A stretch of 64,000 nt of DNA from Scortum barcoo (taxonomy: Eukaryota; Chordata; Actinopteri; Centrarchiformes; Terapontidae), in the NCBI GenBank assembly GCA_023238725.1, contig CM041550.1:25443586-25507585 (forward strand), given 5' to 3'. Shown here in pieces: positions 48,240 to 61,835 of the stretch (within the stretch, counting starts at the first letter, position 1; the number at the start of each line of letters is the position of its first letter). Made by a program: the position numbers and the translations under genes. The notes under the pieces were generated by a model. The model was not told the DNA's origin, did no database searches, and was given only the letters and a program-made list of their open reading frames with translations.

Positions 48240-48700
48240 TGCTTTCACACCATAAGGTTTATTATGGAGGGTTGCAGTGCAGTGGAAATCTGAGCAGTTT
48301 GCTCTCTGATAGAGGGCTTAAGCAGTCATTGAGGTGTGTAAAACTCACCTTGCCTAGCATCTGCTCTCCATGTATAGCACAGAGCTCATAAAGTGGATCT
48401 TTTGTCCGAAGGCCCCAGCCTGCCCCTATGAAAAGAGAGCCTTGGCGCTGCCGTGCAAATGAGCAATGTAATTCAATCTGGACTCCACGATGGCTTTTAT
48501 GTCTGGAAGCAGACAGTGAACACATCTGCAGGTTCCATCTCTGTGTAGCCCGGCCTAATTTGTTTGTCATTACTGGCTTGGCTTTCATCTGTGGGTTCTG
48601 TGCAAGTGTTTCTGGCAGCTACAGCCTCTGTGTTAATGGACTGTTCACAGCCTTTTCTCCAGATGCTGCCCCAATCCTGTGACCTTGTCCAGCATGCAAA
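48240..48700. promoter_or_regulatory. Long candidate conserved non-coding element
   Basis: About 450 bp, complex and repeat-free, with GCTGCCGTGCAAATGAGCAA near 48450 (an octamer-like GCAAAT word) and GCCTAATTTGTTTGTCATTA near 48553 (a forkhead-like TGTTTG next to a homeodomain core). Overlapping open frames on both strands show no known domain. Confidence 0.45.
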
Positions 48701-50814
48701 TGTCCACCCTGATGTCACCCAGGAATAGTTATGGAGAAAAAATAAACAGAACACCCTTCATTCTGTCTGAAACAAACAAAGGCACATCTTTCTTTGAGTC
48801 AGGAGATTTTTCTGCGGGGCAGAGAGAAGTAAGGGGGGCATTCAAAACGTGATAAAATGTGATTTTTGATGTTGTGGACTCATGTGAGACTCAACATGAG
48901 ATACTGAAGCAAATACTTTTTTATTTTAAATAGTTTTTTTCAATTATGTACAGTGAACTCATTTATAATCAGTATTTTATTTTAGGTTTTGCACTATTTT
49001 ATGCCATTCAAAAATATCACTTTCTGAAGTGATATCTAGCCATAAACGAAGAACATTTAGATGTCTCATTTGTTCTTGTTTTCCTATGAGCCAAGTAATA
49101 TCTTTGACTGTACTGAAATTTCTACTTTTTTAAATCAAAAGCAATGTTTTATGGACTTTTAACCAATTTTGCTGAAAAAAAATGTTTTAAAGTTCTATTA
49201 TAAGTCTGATGTCAGATGCGTATTGAGCAATTAACTCAGTAAATAAAGGCTTGCTGCCGACCCTTTTTTTCTGTCTTATTTATCTTTTAGCTGTTTGTCT
49301 TTCTTTTTTTAAAATTTATTTTAGTATAAGATTTATTTTCCTATCTTTTTGGGAGAATTTTATTTTAAAACAATGTGAAGCTTGTAACTAGTTAGAACAT
49401 CCACTTCAGTGAAAGGCTTTTAATTGAAAAGAAAAAAAAAAACATTGTAAAACAGATATTTAATGTGACTGATTTCTTCATTATGTGGCCTGTGAAATAG
49501 CCCCACTACTTAATGGAGGAGTGTGAAAAAAACAATATGAGTGTGTCATTAAATTTACTGCTCCATACAAACATAGATATAGATATAGATACACAGAGAC
49601 ACACACACACACAGACACCACCAAATTTTAAATAAATTCACTTGAGGGTCTCAGACAGAGCATGACCAGCAGTAGAGCAGTGGTATCATTGAAGTGGGAC
49701 ACTAAGCTTGATTTTGCTGCCTTAAAAGTGTTTTCCTATTTGTACAAAAGTGACAACCTAAATTAACATCAAATATCATGATAATAAAATAAAACACACA
49801 CACAAAATAACTGTGGTATTTCTGTGGCACCTCAGAGGGAGAATAATTACACAGAACAAAGTCTGGAATTGGACACTGCAAAGGTCACCTTTCATAGTTA
49901 CTGCAGAAGATATATATCAACACTCAAACTGGAACAGAAAAGACAACATAAAAATATACCATGTAACCATTTTAAAAAGTAGCAAATGTGCACATCAGTT
50001 TGTGTTTCTCAGCCCAAGATCTCGGCTTCTCCCCTGAGCTGGGTCCTTTTTATCAGACCCAGTTTAGGTGGTTTCTCAACGGCAGGTATGATACCATGAA
50101 CTTAATGTAATAAGTGACATATACAAGGTAATGACATTACATTTCTTTTCATTTACCAAAGGTTACTTTACTAGGACCGTATTTTATATTATTATTTTTT
50201 TTATGTGGTGAAAACAGGATGTTGCAGTAGTTGTTATATTTTCTCACTTAAAAAGGTTAACCTGCCTGCTTAGCTAATGATGCCATACTCTGTGTGTTGA
50301 AGTGTAACCCAAGACCTAAAGAGTCAGGGAGATCAAACACACAGCAGGCGGTGATATTTTCACACACAAGACATTTCCTCAGTAAGGAGCAGCAGTGTGT
50401 TGTGGCCCATCGGTTGAGCTGTCAAATATTTACCTAATTATCCTTTTAATCAGGGATAATGCTTTTTCCACAGTGTGCCAGGAGTCAGTCAGTAAGCAAG
50501 CAGTCTTTCGTCTGGCACTTTGGCATTAAACAGGCCTGTAGTTGTGGCTGTAGAGCAGTGTGGTTGAGCAGTGCATAGAAACAGTGTAAGAATAGAACTA
50601 TTATGAGAAGGCATTATCAGCTGAGGTAAAAGCTGAACATCGAGATACACAATCAGTTCTACATTATAGTCAAAATTATTCCAGCTAAGGAGATTTAAAT
50701 GCTGAAAGACAAGAGCACACTTAAAGTAATAATGCACAAGGTTTATTTAATGGTTCTTTGTCTCCTCTGTGTGGACTTAGCTCTCTCTGTACCTGCAGAG
50801 CTGGTTTTCTCTTA
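48701..50814. other. AT-rich DNA, no gene seen
   Basis: Short (ATAGAT)n and CA patches near 49575-49618. Otherwise unrecognised. Confidence 0.5.
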
Positions 50815-50995
50815 ATGTTCCAGCCCAAAGACATGCATGTTAGATTAATTGGCGTCAGAATCACCTTTAGGTGTGAATGTGAGCGTGAATGGTTATCTGT
50901 CTCTATGTGTTAGTCCTGTGATAGCCTGGCGACCAAGTGTCAGCTGGGATCGGCTCCAGCCTCTGCATAGCTAAGGGGTGGATGGATTGACTGAA
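50815..50995 (+). repeat. Fish interspersed repeat fragment
   Basis: The order 'CAGCCCAAAGACATGCATGT', 'TAGATTAATTGGCG', 'GTGTGAATGTGAGCGTGAAT', 'GTCTCTATGTGTTAGTCCTG', 'GATAGCCTGGCGACC', 'CAGCTGGGATCGGCTCCAGC' and '...GGTGGATGGATTGA' matches a very common teleost repeat. The middle 'GTCCAGGGTGTACCC' part is missing, so this copy carries an internal deletion. It is non-coding. Confidence 0.75.
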
Positions 50996-52556
50996 AGCAA
51001 AATAAACTCTTCATTTGTAATTTATTTTGAACAGTAAATCCCTTAGAGTTCAAAAGATGCATTTTGTAGGAGACCCCACTTATGAAGTGCTATACTTAGG
51101 TTCATAATAAATAAATTAGACTTCAATCAAAGCAGTAAAACTGATATGGAAATAACTGCCGCCTCCATGCGAGGACCTCTAATTGTGATTTACTCTACAA
51201 GCAGTTTTAAGAACACAGACCATGAACGCCTCAAAGCAGCACTTTCAAGAGCCAGGCGACCATGGTAGATGTCTAAAATGAGCTGATTCAATTCAAAGTG
51301 CAGTCAAATTTAGAAACTCTGTCAGACAGGAGGGGAGTCTTTTGAAGAAAGACTTTACATAGGAAACTGAGCTGATGGTGTAACTTTTTATGATGGAGCA
51401 AACTAAGGCTATCTTGAAATTACAGCCATGGGTTATAAATCTGTGCTGTGATGTGTTGCTTGAAGAGGTCTAAGGGTGCTATTGGAAACATACGTATTTG
51501 TGCTACTATGCCTGGGAGGAATTGCCTTAAAAAAATGAGATTCTAATCATATTCAATATAATGGAGCATATATTTTCTATATGGGACTGGTAAAAGGCCA
51601 GGAAAATCTATTTTCAAACTAGTCTTATCTGCCACCACGACAGAATTATCTTCTGTTTAGACAGTGTAATCATCAGCTTTCATCGGTTACCATAGTAACA
51701 ATGTAGGCATGAACTCACTGAGCTCGCTACATTTCTATGCAACAGTTCTGGGAGCAGTGACAAGCCAGTATGATGGATGTTTCACCCCTGTTTATGGTGG
51801 CTGCTTTCACAGTGGCATTTTCTATTTGCAGAACGATCATCATGAAAGTGCATGTGTCACACCGACATCGGCAACAAAGTAGAAATGAACTAAAGAAACT
51901 TTTAAACACAGTAAAGTTGAGCTCTACAAGTGTGGTTTCTCCATTTACTTTTCAAGTAAAGAGCATGTGTTTGCCCAGCAGACACTGTTCCTCAGTTTTA
52001 AAGTTTGATATTATGCACCATTTGGTAAAAACAGGGCTGCTTCATCAATTGAGTTTTGCACTTCTGTAAAGGTGAGACCCATTAAAGCAACATGAAAGGT
52101 CAAAATCATGGCCAGCTCCTCTGTTGCTCCTATAATGCATGTTTGACTCTACCTGCCTGGTCAGCCTTCACATCTTTCAATATGCATGCAACCAGACTTG
52201 CTGTAATAAATGTTTTGGTCACTAAGTCCAAGTTATCATGATGACATCACTGTGGTATCAATCGGGGTTATTTTGTGCTCCTCACAACTAGAAAACTGGC
52301 CTGTAAATGCCGCTTTTAAATGAGATGAATGCCAGTAAAACTTGTTCATATGAATTGAATTGAGAGCGAGAGAAAGAGAGACAGAGAGAGTGGAGTCATG
52401 GGAGGTAAGACCCCGCTGAGCCCAGGAGGCTCATCTACAAACATTATGGTGCACCTGTTCCTCTTTATCACTAAACCAGGGCCTTGTCAATTAATTACCA
52501 ACTCAAATGTGCATAAGCTAAAATGGAAAATTGCATCAATTACCCAGGTGGATAGA

Positions 52557-52560
<4 letters not shown>
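50996..52560. other. No gene seen
   Basis: Unique sequence. No RNA gene or credible exon. The open frame at 51770-52069 is unrecognised. Confidence 0.45.

Positions 52561-52610
<50 letters not shown>
52561..52610 (+). repeat. (TG)n microsatellite, 50 bp
   Basis: 25 uninterrupted TG units, the longest perfect dinucleotide run of this type in the window. Confidence 0.95.
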
Positions 52611-52611
<1 letters not shown>

Positions 52612-52614
<3 letters not shown>

Positions 52615-53887
52615 AATGCACATTCACTCACTAAACTCAAATACTGCTTACGGTACGCCATACTTTGTTCTGTGACCGTAAATTGCCCCAGAATCTCTCC
52701 CACCTGAGGTAAGCCTGGCAAAGTTAGCTAATGGGTTCACCAAGGGAGAGTCAGTAACAGTGCTGAGGATGGGATGAGGTTTAGTTCTACCTTTATATAA
52801 TACTCAAATGGAATATGTATATTGTGTTCATTAAGAGAGTTATGCATTTGTGTAATAGTCTATGCCGGCAGTGAATGAATCTGGCCATAAAAAAACTGCT
52901 TTTTGTAGTTCAGCTGGAGCTAATGACTCTTTTTCTGTGGTCCAGCTGAGTAAAAGTGACATTGAGGAAAGCTAGATGAAAGGATGTGTTTGCAGCCTAA
53001 TTTCTTGGGGTAGACAAGTCCATGTGAACAATACAGTTTTACTTGCCAGGAGTCACCTTGGCTGTTTGTTTTAGCTGCTGCTGTGAAGAACACAGAGGGA
53101 GAGAGATAAAGAGAGCATGACTTTCAACAAGAAGGGTCTGCATGAAGATGCTTGGAAAATCAAATTTTTTCGGTGGAGTGGAACTAAAATTGGTGAAGGC
53201 CACATTCAAAGGGACATTTGTATTTTTGTGTTTGTTGAAGCTAATGTGAGGTTTCATCTGCCTACCTTAGCTGAACAAAAGTGGATATCTTTGCATATGG
53301 GAGGTGTAAATACACCCTGTGACCCAGGACAAATGTGTTCCTGATTGCACACAGGAAATAGAGGTTTTACCCCAAAAGTTGTTGTCTATCAGCTGTATAA
53401 TGCTGAGCCCCGGTTATTCAAGCTCAATGATTGGTGTCAAACTGTCAATGTGTGTCTGACTTGTATGTCTGTGGAAACACTGCAGGCCAATGAGCCACTG
53501 TTGAGCATTTACATTTTTCAAAAGAAATCACAAAAATCTTTTTTTCTGGATTTTTTCCCCTGTCAAAATTATAAAACTGAGGTACATACCACATTAAAAT
53601 CTTTGAACAGTGTTACACCCCTGCCATCATAACTCCAGAGCTCTTGATGAAAAATCAGCATTTTTAAAGAACTTATCAAGGTCACTAATCAGCATCCACT
53701 AATAAATCAGCAAAATGCCTCTGGGCGTTTTTATTAATTAGTAACTTATACATAGAGCCTTTTCATTATAGAATCAATTGGTAATAAAAATAACATCATT
53801 AAAACTATTATAACAATAATTTGTTCAATTATCCTTTTAAAAATCCTTACAATGACACTAAAATGAGTCTCCTCCTTCACCCTCATT
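52612..53887. other. No gene seen
   Basis: Unique AT-rich sequence. The open frames at 53117-53344 and 53345-53632 are unrecognised. Confidence 0.45.
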
Positions 53888-53937
53888 GAAAAATCAAAAA
53901 AATAAAAAAAATCAATCAAAAAAAAAAGAAAAAAATT
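53888..53937 (+). repeat. A-rich low-complexity stretch
   Basis: About 50 bp of A with isolated T, C and G. Confidence 0.9.
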
Positions 53938-56739
53938 ATTTATTATATTTTTCATGATCAAAATTTAACTGCTCTGCACAGTGTCTCCTATTTCATCAAT
54001 AAGTTCATCCTCATCCTTTGTGCACATTTTATTTGAATATAGGTTGAATATTGAAAAATGACTGGCTTCCAAGCTGGTTGTAATGTCACAGAATCCTGAC
54101 TGTAGCTACACTCTGCAGACCTGCAGTGAAGATTTAATGTGAGCAAAATGAGGCATAAAACAGTGGAGGGGACATTAAGATGCTGCAAATACATTTTAAA
54201 TATTGTGCTTTAATTCAAATTACCAAACAAATGTGCAATTGCTCGAGCTGCCACAAATGACTTGCTGCAGATCTCAGGCCTATGGGACTCTTGAGGACCA
54301 GGGATCTGTGCCTCTGAAAAGGGGGTGTAAACAGAGCAGATGGGATTTACAGGAGCTACGAGGAAGGCTGTAGTCGCAGAAATAAACTTTCATTGAGACT
54401 GATGTATGACTAACTTTGTTCGTGAGTGGGTGAGTGTATTTGTGTTTGTTTTCTTTATGTACCGTATTTTATGGATATTTGTGTTAAGGACCCACTTGAA
54501 AACAAGATGGCTCATCTCAAAAGGTTTATCCTTCTAAGAAATTATTTTGTTGTGGAGACAATGGACGTGCTTATTGTCTCCTAATGTATTACCAATTAGA
54601 TACATGCTAAAGATAATATCATTGTACAGTATATTTTCAGTAATAACATACAGTAATAGAAGACATTTTTCTCAGGTGAAGTTGAACTACAGCCAAAGTA
54701 AATATTTTGCAATCAACATCACTATAATATGATTTCTTCTCCTTCACTGACAGTGTGTCTGAAGGTTCAGGACCAGGTGGCACTGCTGTCAGACACTGAA
54801 TACACACAGACTGTGACCAGAAACTCAATGAAAAGTGTAGCACACATTTGCACATCATTTTCTTAGTAAATCTGGCCCTAGAGTATATTTTAGCAGTTTT
54901 AGTGGGGAAAAAACAATGTTGAATATTAGCCAAGCCCAACTGAAGTCACAATTTACAATTGACGACATCTAAGATATGAGCAAAGGAGCCTGAGGGCCAG
55001 GCTGCAGACAGAAAGCAGACTTGTGACAGCCTTTAAAAAACATTTTTCCCTTTTTGCACTATGTTGACAAGCCACAATGACAGAGAAACAAAATGAAATA
55101 TACTGTAGATGTTTACATTGGCCGACCAACAATCAAATGTATTTCATTTAGCTGGAAAATAAAAAGCCCAACACAAGGATGTTAGGATATCTTCTCCCCA
55201 CTTATTGTTGGTTTGTTTGTTTGCTTGGCCTCACTTGGTGGTATCTGTAAATAGAGACAGAAAGACCAGAGGCAGATATAGGAGACTGTTCTCATGAGAG
55301 CCTCGAGCAAATTGCTGTCTACCTCAAGGTTTGAGTATGTACATCTGTATAACTTTCCTTTACCTTGCAAACAATCCCTGAAGGTTGTCACCACTAATAA
55401 AAATGCAATTTTGCTTTACTCAAAAAATGAGAAGATATTGTCCCTGTCATGCACATTAAAAAGTGCTGAAAGACCAGAGCGGTAGGTAGGAAAAAGACAA
55501 CAAATGTAGGCTGTGGAATAAAATAACACACACAAAAGTTACACACACAAAAAAAAACTGAAAATAGCTCACCTAATAGGATATATCCAGGCACTCTACC
55601 TGGTTGATAATTCAGACATGAGTTTGGTTGATCACACAGAAGCCAATTGTTTTACTGTGAAGACAAACCTCATTAGGTCCTCTCCTGGAGAATCATCTTA
55701 TTATAACTGGTCAGTGTGGTTACCCCCTGCTGCAGGGCTGACAGTGACGCAGTGCACATGATCTACGTACTGCGTAACTAACACATTCTTCCTCATAAAA
55801 ATTTTAAGTTGTGTTCAAAAGCATTAAAACATGTCCAGTTCAGCTTGCCCCTTTTTTTGCTAATTTGTCCACCCCTGCCCTTCACATAATTATCCTCCAC
55901 TACTGTGTGAATAAACACACATGCAAGGTTACCAACTACCAATGTTTCCAGTGTGCAAAATTAAAATAACCTATGCATCAAAGTTAGGTTAATATACATA
56001 TGTGTATTTCATTTTTTTTACATTTCAAAATGAATTTTAGATACAATTTTAGTAAAATGAAAAACATTGAAAAATACATTTCATTTTGTACTTTGTGCCC
56101 CGATATTTTTAAAGTATGTTTGATCCAACAGTAAATAACAATTAAAATAAAAGCATAAATAAACATAATAATAAAATTAAAAAAGTGTTATTACAGCTGT
56201 AATTTGTGTTAATTATTTTGACATTATTAATTTGGCTGTATCAGTGAATGAACTGTGCAAAAAGGGAGACCTTTCTAGTGTGCCAATTGTTTAGATTTAA
56301 TGTTTATATAATTATCTCTAGTATGATTACCTTTTTATACTTTGAGCTAGTGTTTCTTCTAGATTTAATAAGATCCTAGTTTTGGATCCTATAGGCACAT
56401 GGGGGGTCACTACTGCGATTAATTTCATTTTCTCTTCTCCATTTTAGTATATGTATATTCAAATAGATGATACATTGAATATAGTCTCTGGCTTCCTTGT
56501 TTGTTTTACTTCAACAACAAATAAAAATTATTGGTAACAAAACTAATTCATTGTGTCTCTCTTGCACATTGTAATAACATTATATGCTTATGCTAAAGTG
56601 TGTAAATGAATTGATTTTCCAATGAAATTTCCAATAAAATTATTTTGAAAAGCAGATATTTTTTCTTAGTGTCTTTTATCTTAATTTTGCACACAAAATT
56701 TGTGAAATGTAATTGTTTACAATCTGCCTTTGGTCCTGT
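53938..56739. other. AT-rich DNA, no gene seen
   Basis: Among the most AT-rich parts of the window (especially 55980-56700). Nothing recognised. Confidence 0.5.
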
Positions 56740-57020
56740 CCATTACAGCGTCCAACCAATAAATGTACAGATGTTTTTATGGCAGTATTTAGATAAAGCC
56801 TGCAGGGCCCTGAGATATTAGTAGATATTGTATTTGTTATGCCTTCAATTGCTCAGAACGCTACTCGACAGCCAATCTGTGACTCATTGTCACTGAAGCA
56901 GCCATGACATAACAGATAAGACTCTTAGCCTTTGCTTTGCTTTCAGTCCTCTGAATATGTTGTTAATATTCATAAAGTGCTGGCAGAGGTGTCCCATGCA
57001 AAGAGAATGTGTTTATTTTG
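56740..57020. promoter_or_regulatory. Candidate conserved non-coding element
   Basis: A shift from very AT-rich DNA to complex sequence with CCAACCAATAAATGTACAG near 56752 (CCAAT and Hox-like words), ATTTAGATAAAGCCTG near 56787 and AACAGATAAGACTC near 56911. The last two are GATA-type sites, about 120 bp apart. No exon is evident. Confidence 0.4.
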
Positions 57021-58394
57021 ACCTCAGAGGAAATATTGAGGCAGCATGAAACAGGACATATAGTGCTATGATACAAATGATTTGGATTATAATGTGCTGT
57101 GGAAGTCGTGTCATAAAGACACGTAGATGTTTATCTGTTGTGCTTTTGGAGCTTCTAAAAGCAAGATGTTCATTTTCTCTGTTCTTTGGGAGGCCGATGA
57201 GGAACAAGTACCTTTATGTGTATTTTGAGGTACTGACTTCCATTTTGCGGTGAAAGGTTCCTTTAAGTCATGAAGCATTTTCCTAAATCTGTGTTCTGTA
57301 AGTCTCACCCTCCCCGTTCAGAATCACTCTGCCTCTCTGCCAGGCCGCCTGTCAAACATCGTTCACACAAACTTCAAACCAGAGAACGAGCGCTCCAGTC
57401 TCCAAACTGACAAAGAGAGTATTGTTAGCCTAATTTGAAATAACATTGCAATTTACAGAATTACACTGATTTTTCATTTTGGATTTAATCATCTTAATAC
57501 ACAGAAATTCATAAAAGAGGGAGCCACATGGGGGTTTTTGGGAAAGGTGGTAGGTCAGGTCCAATAACCCAGGTTTGTTTGCACAGTGGCCCACTTAATC
57601 TCATTACATATATAAGTGCAGCCTGGATAACTTAAAGTACATGAGGATATTAAGTGAATGAAAAACAGCAGTAAATGAAACACATTTAAAATAATGAAAA
57701 GTTTGAAGTAATGACACAGTGCGTCACTGAGGCGCCTGAGGTATCACTATTTCAGAGCGGTGAGGAATTTCAGGCTGAACTGTTAAACTGTCCATAAACC
57801 ATAAACAGAGCACTACTCTAAACACGGGGCATTTTCCTGGACTTCGCTTGCCAACTGAGCCTGGAAACTGTGATGTTTGTGGCTGGAAATTCAGGGGCTG
57901 TGGTGTATCACTTCCAACAGTGGGGCTAGAGGCATGATTGGTGTGTGATTGGGACTTTTGGGCGACCCCAATCCTTAACTCTGATACCCCACCATCCAGA
58001 CTGGCAGCAGTCAGACAACTGCAGGCCAACCGCCCCAACACGTTTAAGGCTTCACACTTTCACTGCCTTCTGACTAGATCCCTTTAAAGGATTACAACAG
58101 GAATTCAGTATGTCACTTCTACAACTTTCGGGAAAGGTAGAGTAAATAAAGAATGATCAAAATCAAAATGACATTGAAACTCATGTTGTGCTTTAGACAT
58201 TTGTTGCCTCCTAAATGCCCACTACTTTTAACCATCACATCTTCAGTTGATATATTGATGTATGATAATATTATTTTTAAACTGTACCTGCAAAATCCAT
58301 TCTGGACTTGCCGTCAACCTCTGGGTCACTTCAGTGGCAGATCCGAGGCTCTCGATAATGACTGATGATGATCCTACTGAACAGCTGCTCCTTC
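57021..58394. other. No gene seen
   Basis: Block 57300-57420 and block 57720-58040 are more GC-rich but unrecognised. The minus-strand open frame at 57724-58041 has no known domain. Confidence 0.4.
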
Positions 58395-58715
58395 AAATGG
58401 ATCCTGAGGTGTGATTGTTTTGTCGAATCTATTAAATTTGTTTGACCATTAAACAAAAATGGCATCACAGAGCTTTTGTTCTCCAGTGGAATTTATTCGA
58501 TTACTGTACACAATCACTGTGCAAATTGTATTACTGTTGCCGATAAAATCAATATGCTGCCTAATGAGGTGGCTCATGTAAAGGCGGTTTGTTCCATGTG
58601 TTTGTTAATCAGATGTGTGTCATTATTAAAATCCTGCTCGTTAAAAGAGAGGTGGCGATTTTCTTACAGGGCTGCGACAGCGAATAGAAACCAGGGAGTT
58701 ATTATGTGTTAATAT
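58395..58715. promoter_or_regulatory. Candidate conserved non-coding element
   Basis: A repeat-free block with GTGATTGTTTTGTCGAATC near 58410 (a Sox-like ATTGTT word), CCGATAAAATCAATATGC near 58539, GCCTAATGAGGTGG near 58559 and TGTTAATCAG near 58603. No exon is supported. Confidence 0.4.
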
Positions 58716-61239
58716 GGGTTCTGTACAGTCGCAATCATTTCTCTGTGTGCCTCTTTCTGTGTGTGTGTGTGTGTGTGAACTGGGATACAAATTTATATAT
58801 ATGAGCACATTACATTATTGTTCTACTTAAACATTTTTAGATGGTCTGTTTGAAGAGCAAAACTGAACGCTCACTGATGTTTGTCAAACCTTCCTGTTGT
58901 GAAAATGGGAAAAAGGAATTTAAACTCCACCCACAATGAGTTTTCCAACACAAAAGACATAATGCTCTCATGTTACTACTGTCACTGACATATTTTGGAT
59001 TTCACTCTCATTTTAATTCAACATTGGCCTGTCTCTGTTTTTATTTTCTGGCCTCTCTAAGCTCTGTCCATTGTGTCAATAAAATGTAGTTTTGTTGTCT
59101 GGACCTTGTTCGTTTGGATCTTTGTAGTCCTGTTAATGATGTATCAGACCTCTCTTGATAGCTTTTTAATTATTTTCCTACAATAACTGGCCAAATGTCT
59201 GCTGTAAATGTGTCTATATAACTATCTATCTATGCCAACCAGCTAGCAAGCACAGCCTTAATATGTTGTATCTGCTTTATTTTGTATTGTCAGGCTGATG
59301 TTCTAAAGTACTGTTTGTCTCCTTGCATGATCTTTTTTTATCTATTAAATAGTGTGACTCATTGTACAGTGAGTACATCAGCAGAAAACACTTTTTCCAT
59401 TAATAAGAACAAAGCAGCTAGTAAAAGTAATTAGCCTGCTTCAAATAGACATAACAAAATCTTTCTGTAAAACCAGAATTATCCTGTATAAAAAAAAAAA
59501 CATGCTGTGTAAGCAAATGGAATATTTACAGAAGAGTTTTACTGAGGTGGACTTTTGCTCTCGCTGCCTCAGGCTTTCGAGAAGCCAGCCAGTAGACATA
59601 AGGCAGTAAAAGAAGCTGCCACTTTTAAATGAAAAGTGGAAGAAAAAGACGCAGATTCCATTATGCAATTTTGAAGTTCATATTGAATGATAAATTATAA
59701 TTGAAGTCTTCTCACATATCAATTTTATTTATACTTTATTTTGGTTCTGCACATCCAGGGCAGAGAGGCTCAGAGCACCAGAGAAAATTCCCATCAAGCC
59801 TCATTAATGATTCATTTGATATTTCATTCTTGATACCAAAAGTCCCATTCAGCATGACCTTTTGTATTTATTTATTTTAGAATCTTCTTGGTCTGTAAAG
59901 TGAGCAGCTGTTGAAAAAAATCTCCATAAATTCTGGTTTCTGAGTTCCTATCTGACATTTCGGCGCTAAGTGAGGTCAAAAGCATTTTAACTCTGTTCCT
60001 GTGATCGGTGTTGTATGTGAACATACACAGACAGCACAGACAGTACTGTCTCCATGTTATCCCCTGCTGATTTTTATTCAGCATCCAAGCTCAGTTATTT
60101 CATCAGTTATTTCATATGAGCTATTGCTTTGGTTTTACTGTGCATATAGTACCTGTGCTCTAAAGTGTATGCCAGTTTAACATATTGTGTTTGTGTCTGC
60201 AGGCTACACAAAGTCACATCACTTCCACTCAAACACCTGCAGATCTGCAAGGTCAGCGTGCGGGTGGTTGGACACGCCGGGTCACATGACTACTGCCCAT
60301 CTGCCAAACTGGCCCCAACCCCCCTTGGCCTTTTTTATGAAGCCCTCCTCTACCGTTATCGGGGTGGAAGTGAGCTGATGGATTGGGAGCGACAGTATAT
60401 GACCCACAGCTCAACTCTTTAATGTGTACTATTCCACCCATATCACACCGGTCTGCTCATGTGACATGGCCTTTGCAACTTTATGCTGCTGTTCTTGGAA
60501 CACTGTCAATCTGAATATGAAATCCCATGTTTAGGATGAAAATGGAGCATTCGATAAAGGAAAAACGCAGGAGGTGTCGACTTAAACTTCCTTTCTGAAA
60601 CTTTATTTCATAGAGCTCTAAATAATGATAAAATTGTTCATCATTCTTTTCACATGATAATTATTTCATTTTCCAATACTGATATTAATCAAATCTAAAT
60701 CCAATCATTAATTAATACTTCTTAAAAAAGGATATTGATAAGTTGTTGGAAAAAAAAAACAAATAAGTACACAAAATATGTTTGTGGACAATCATGGTTC
60801 TCCATCTCCAGGAAAAGAAAAAAAGAAGAGGAAATGTAATGATTTAAAACTGAGATGATATCATGTCATAAGAAATTGAGACTGCACTTCCAAATTCCGA
60901 TCATGAATGCAGGGTTTTAGTTTTCAGCTTCATCTACCTGTACTATCAGACTTCGAATGACGAAAGTTTGTCACCTGTATTACAGCCGAAAGCTGTTATG
61001 TGATTCTTATTGAGAAGACTTTGTCAGCGGAGTGATTTTTACTGGGCCTCCAATCCAGGAAAAAAAAGAAAATAAATAAATAAATGAATAAATTTGATCT
61101 ATCGCTTCTTGCAATTCTACAAAAAAATCACACATACAACATCTATTAAAATGCTAGATCATAATAATGGTAATAATGTTATTTAATTATGTAAATTAAT
61201 ATTATTTCTAAATTTACAGTCTGCAACATTTATTGAAAG
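58716..61239. other. No gene seen
   Basis: Holds a short TG run (about 58757-58777) and a GC-richer block at 60180-60430, where a splice-acceptor-like TGTGTCTGCAG precedes an open frame of unknown similarity. An (AAAT)n run lies at 61070-61093. None of these supports a gene. Confidence 0.4.
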
Positions 61240-61285
61240 TATATATATTATATATATTATAGTAAGTATATATTTAGTATAGTTA

Positions 61286-61332
<47 letters not shown>

Positions 61333-61335
61333 TTA
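61240..61335. repeat. (TA)n repeat
   Basis: Interrupted TA blocks, the last (61289-61328) being about 20 perfect units. Self-complementary. Confidence 0.95.
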
Positions 61336-61835
61336 TAATTTGGCTGATTATTTAACTTGTGAGACAAATTTAAATGGAGTCATCTTTTTGTCAAATCGCG
61401 GCATAATTTAATGTGAGATACTGCAAATATTCCCTCCCCCTTGAGCGAGTGGTTTAGAGATGAGACGAACTTTTGTATTTTTTGTCTCCTGCAAATTTCT
61501 GAAATCAAGAGGATATAAAACTGAAATAACCACAGTACCACAGAGTCAGATGGATATTCAAGTTATTTTTGATATCATAATTTTTAAAACCAAATTCAAA
61601 ACAACTGAACTAGCAGGAGAGCTGTTATTCCCACTAGATGGTACAAAAAACAAAAAAAAAAGCCAAGTTGTGTTTGTGAGCTGTCTGTACTCCAACATTT
61701 GCATCATATACGCAGTATACAATGTCTGCCTATTTGAAAAATTAAACATTTCATTTAAAGTCTTTGGTGTAAGTGCAAACTTGAAGTTCACAAGTTGACT
61801 TTGAAGACTGAAATGGAGATCATAAATCTATTTCT
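61336..61835. other. No gene seen
   Basis: AT-rich unique sequence. The open frame at 61460-61798 is unrecognised. Confidence 0.45.

Noticed and set aside
60187..60422. Possible exon after TGTGTCTGCAG
   Set aside because: Two overlapping frames are equally open, neither resembles a known protein, and no clear donor follows.
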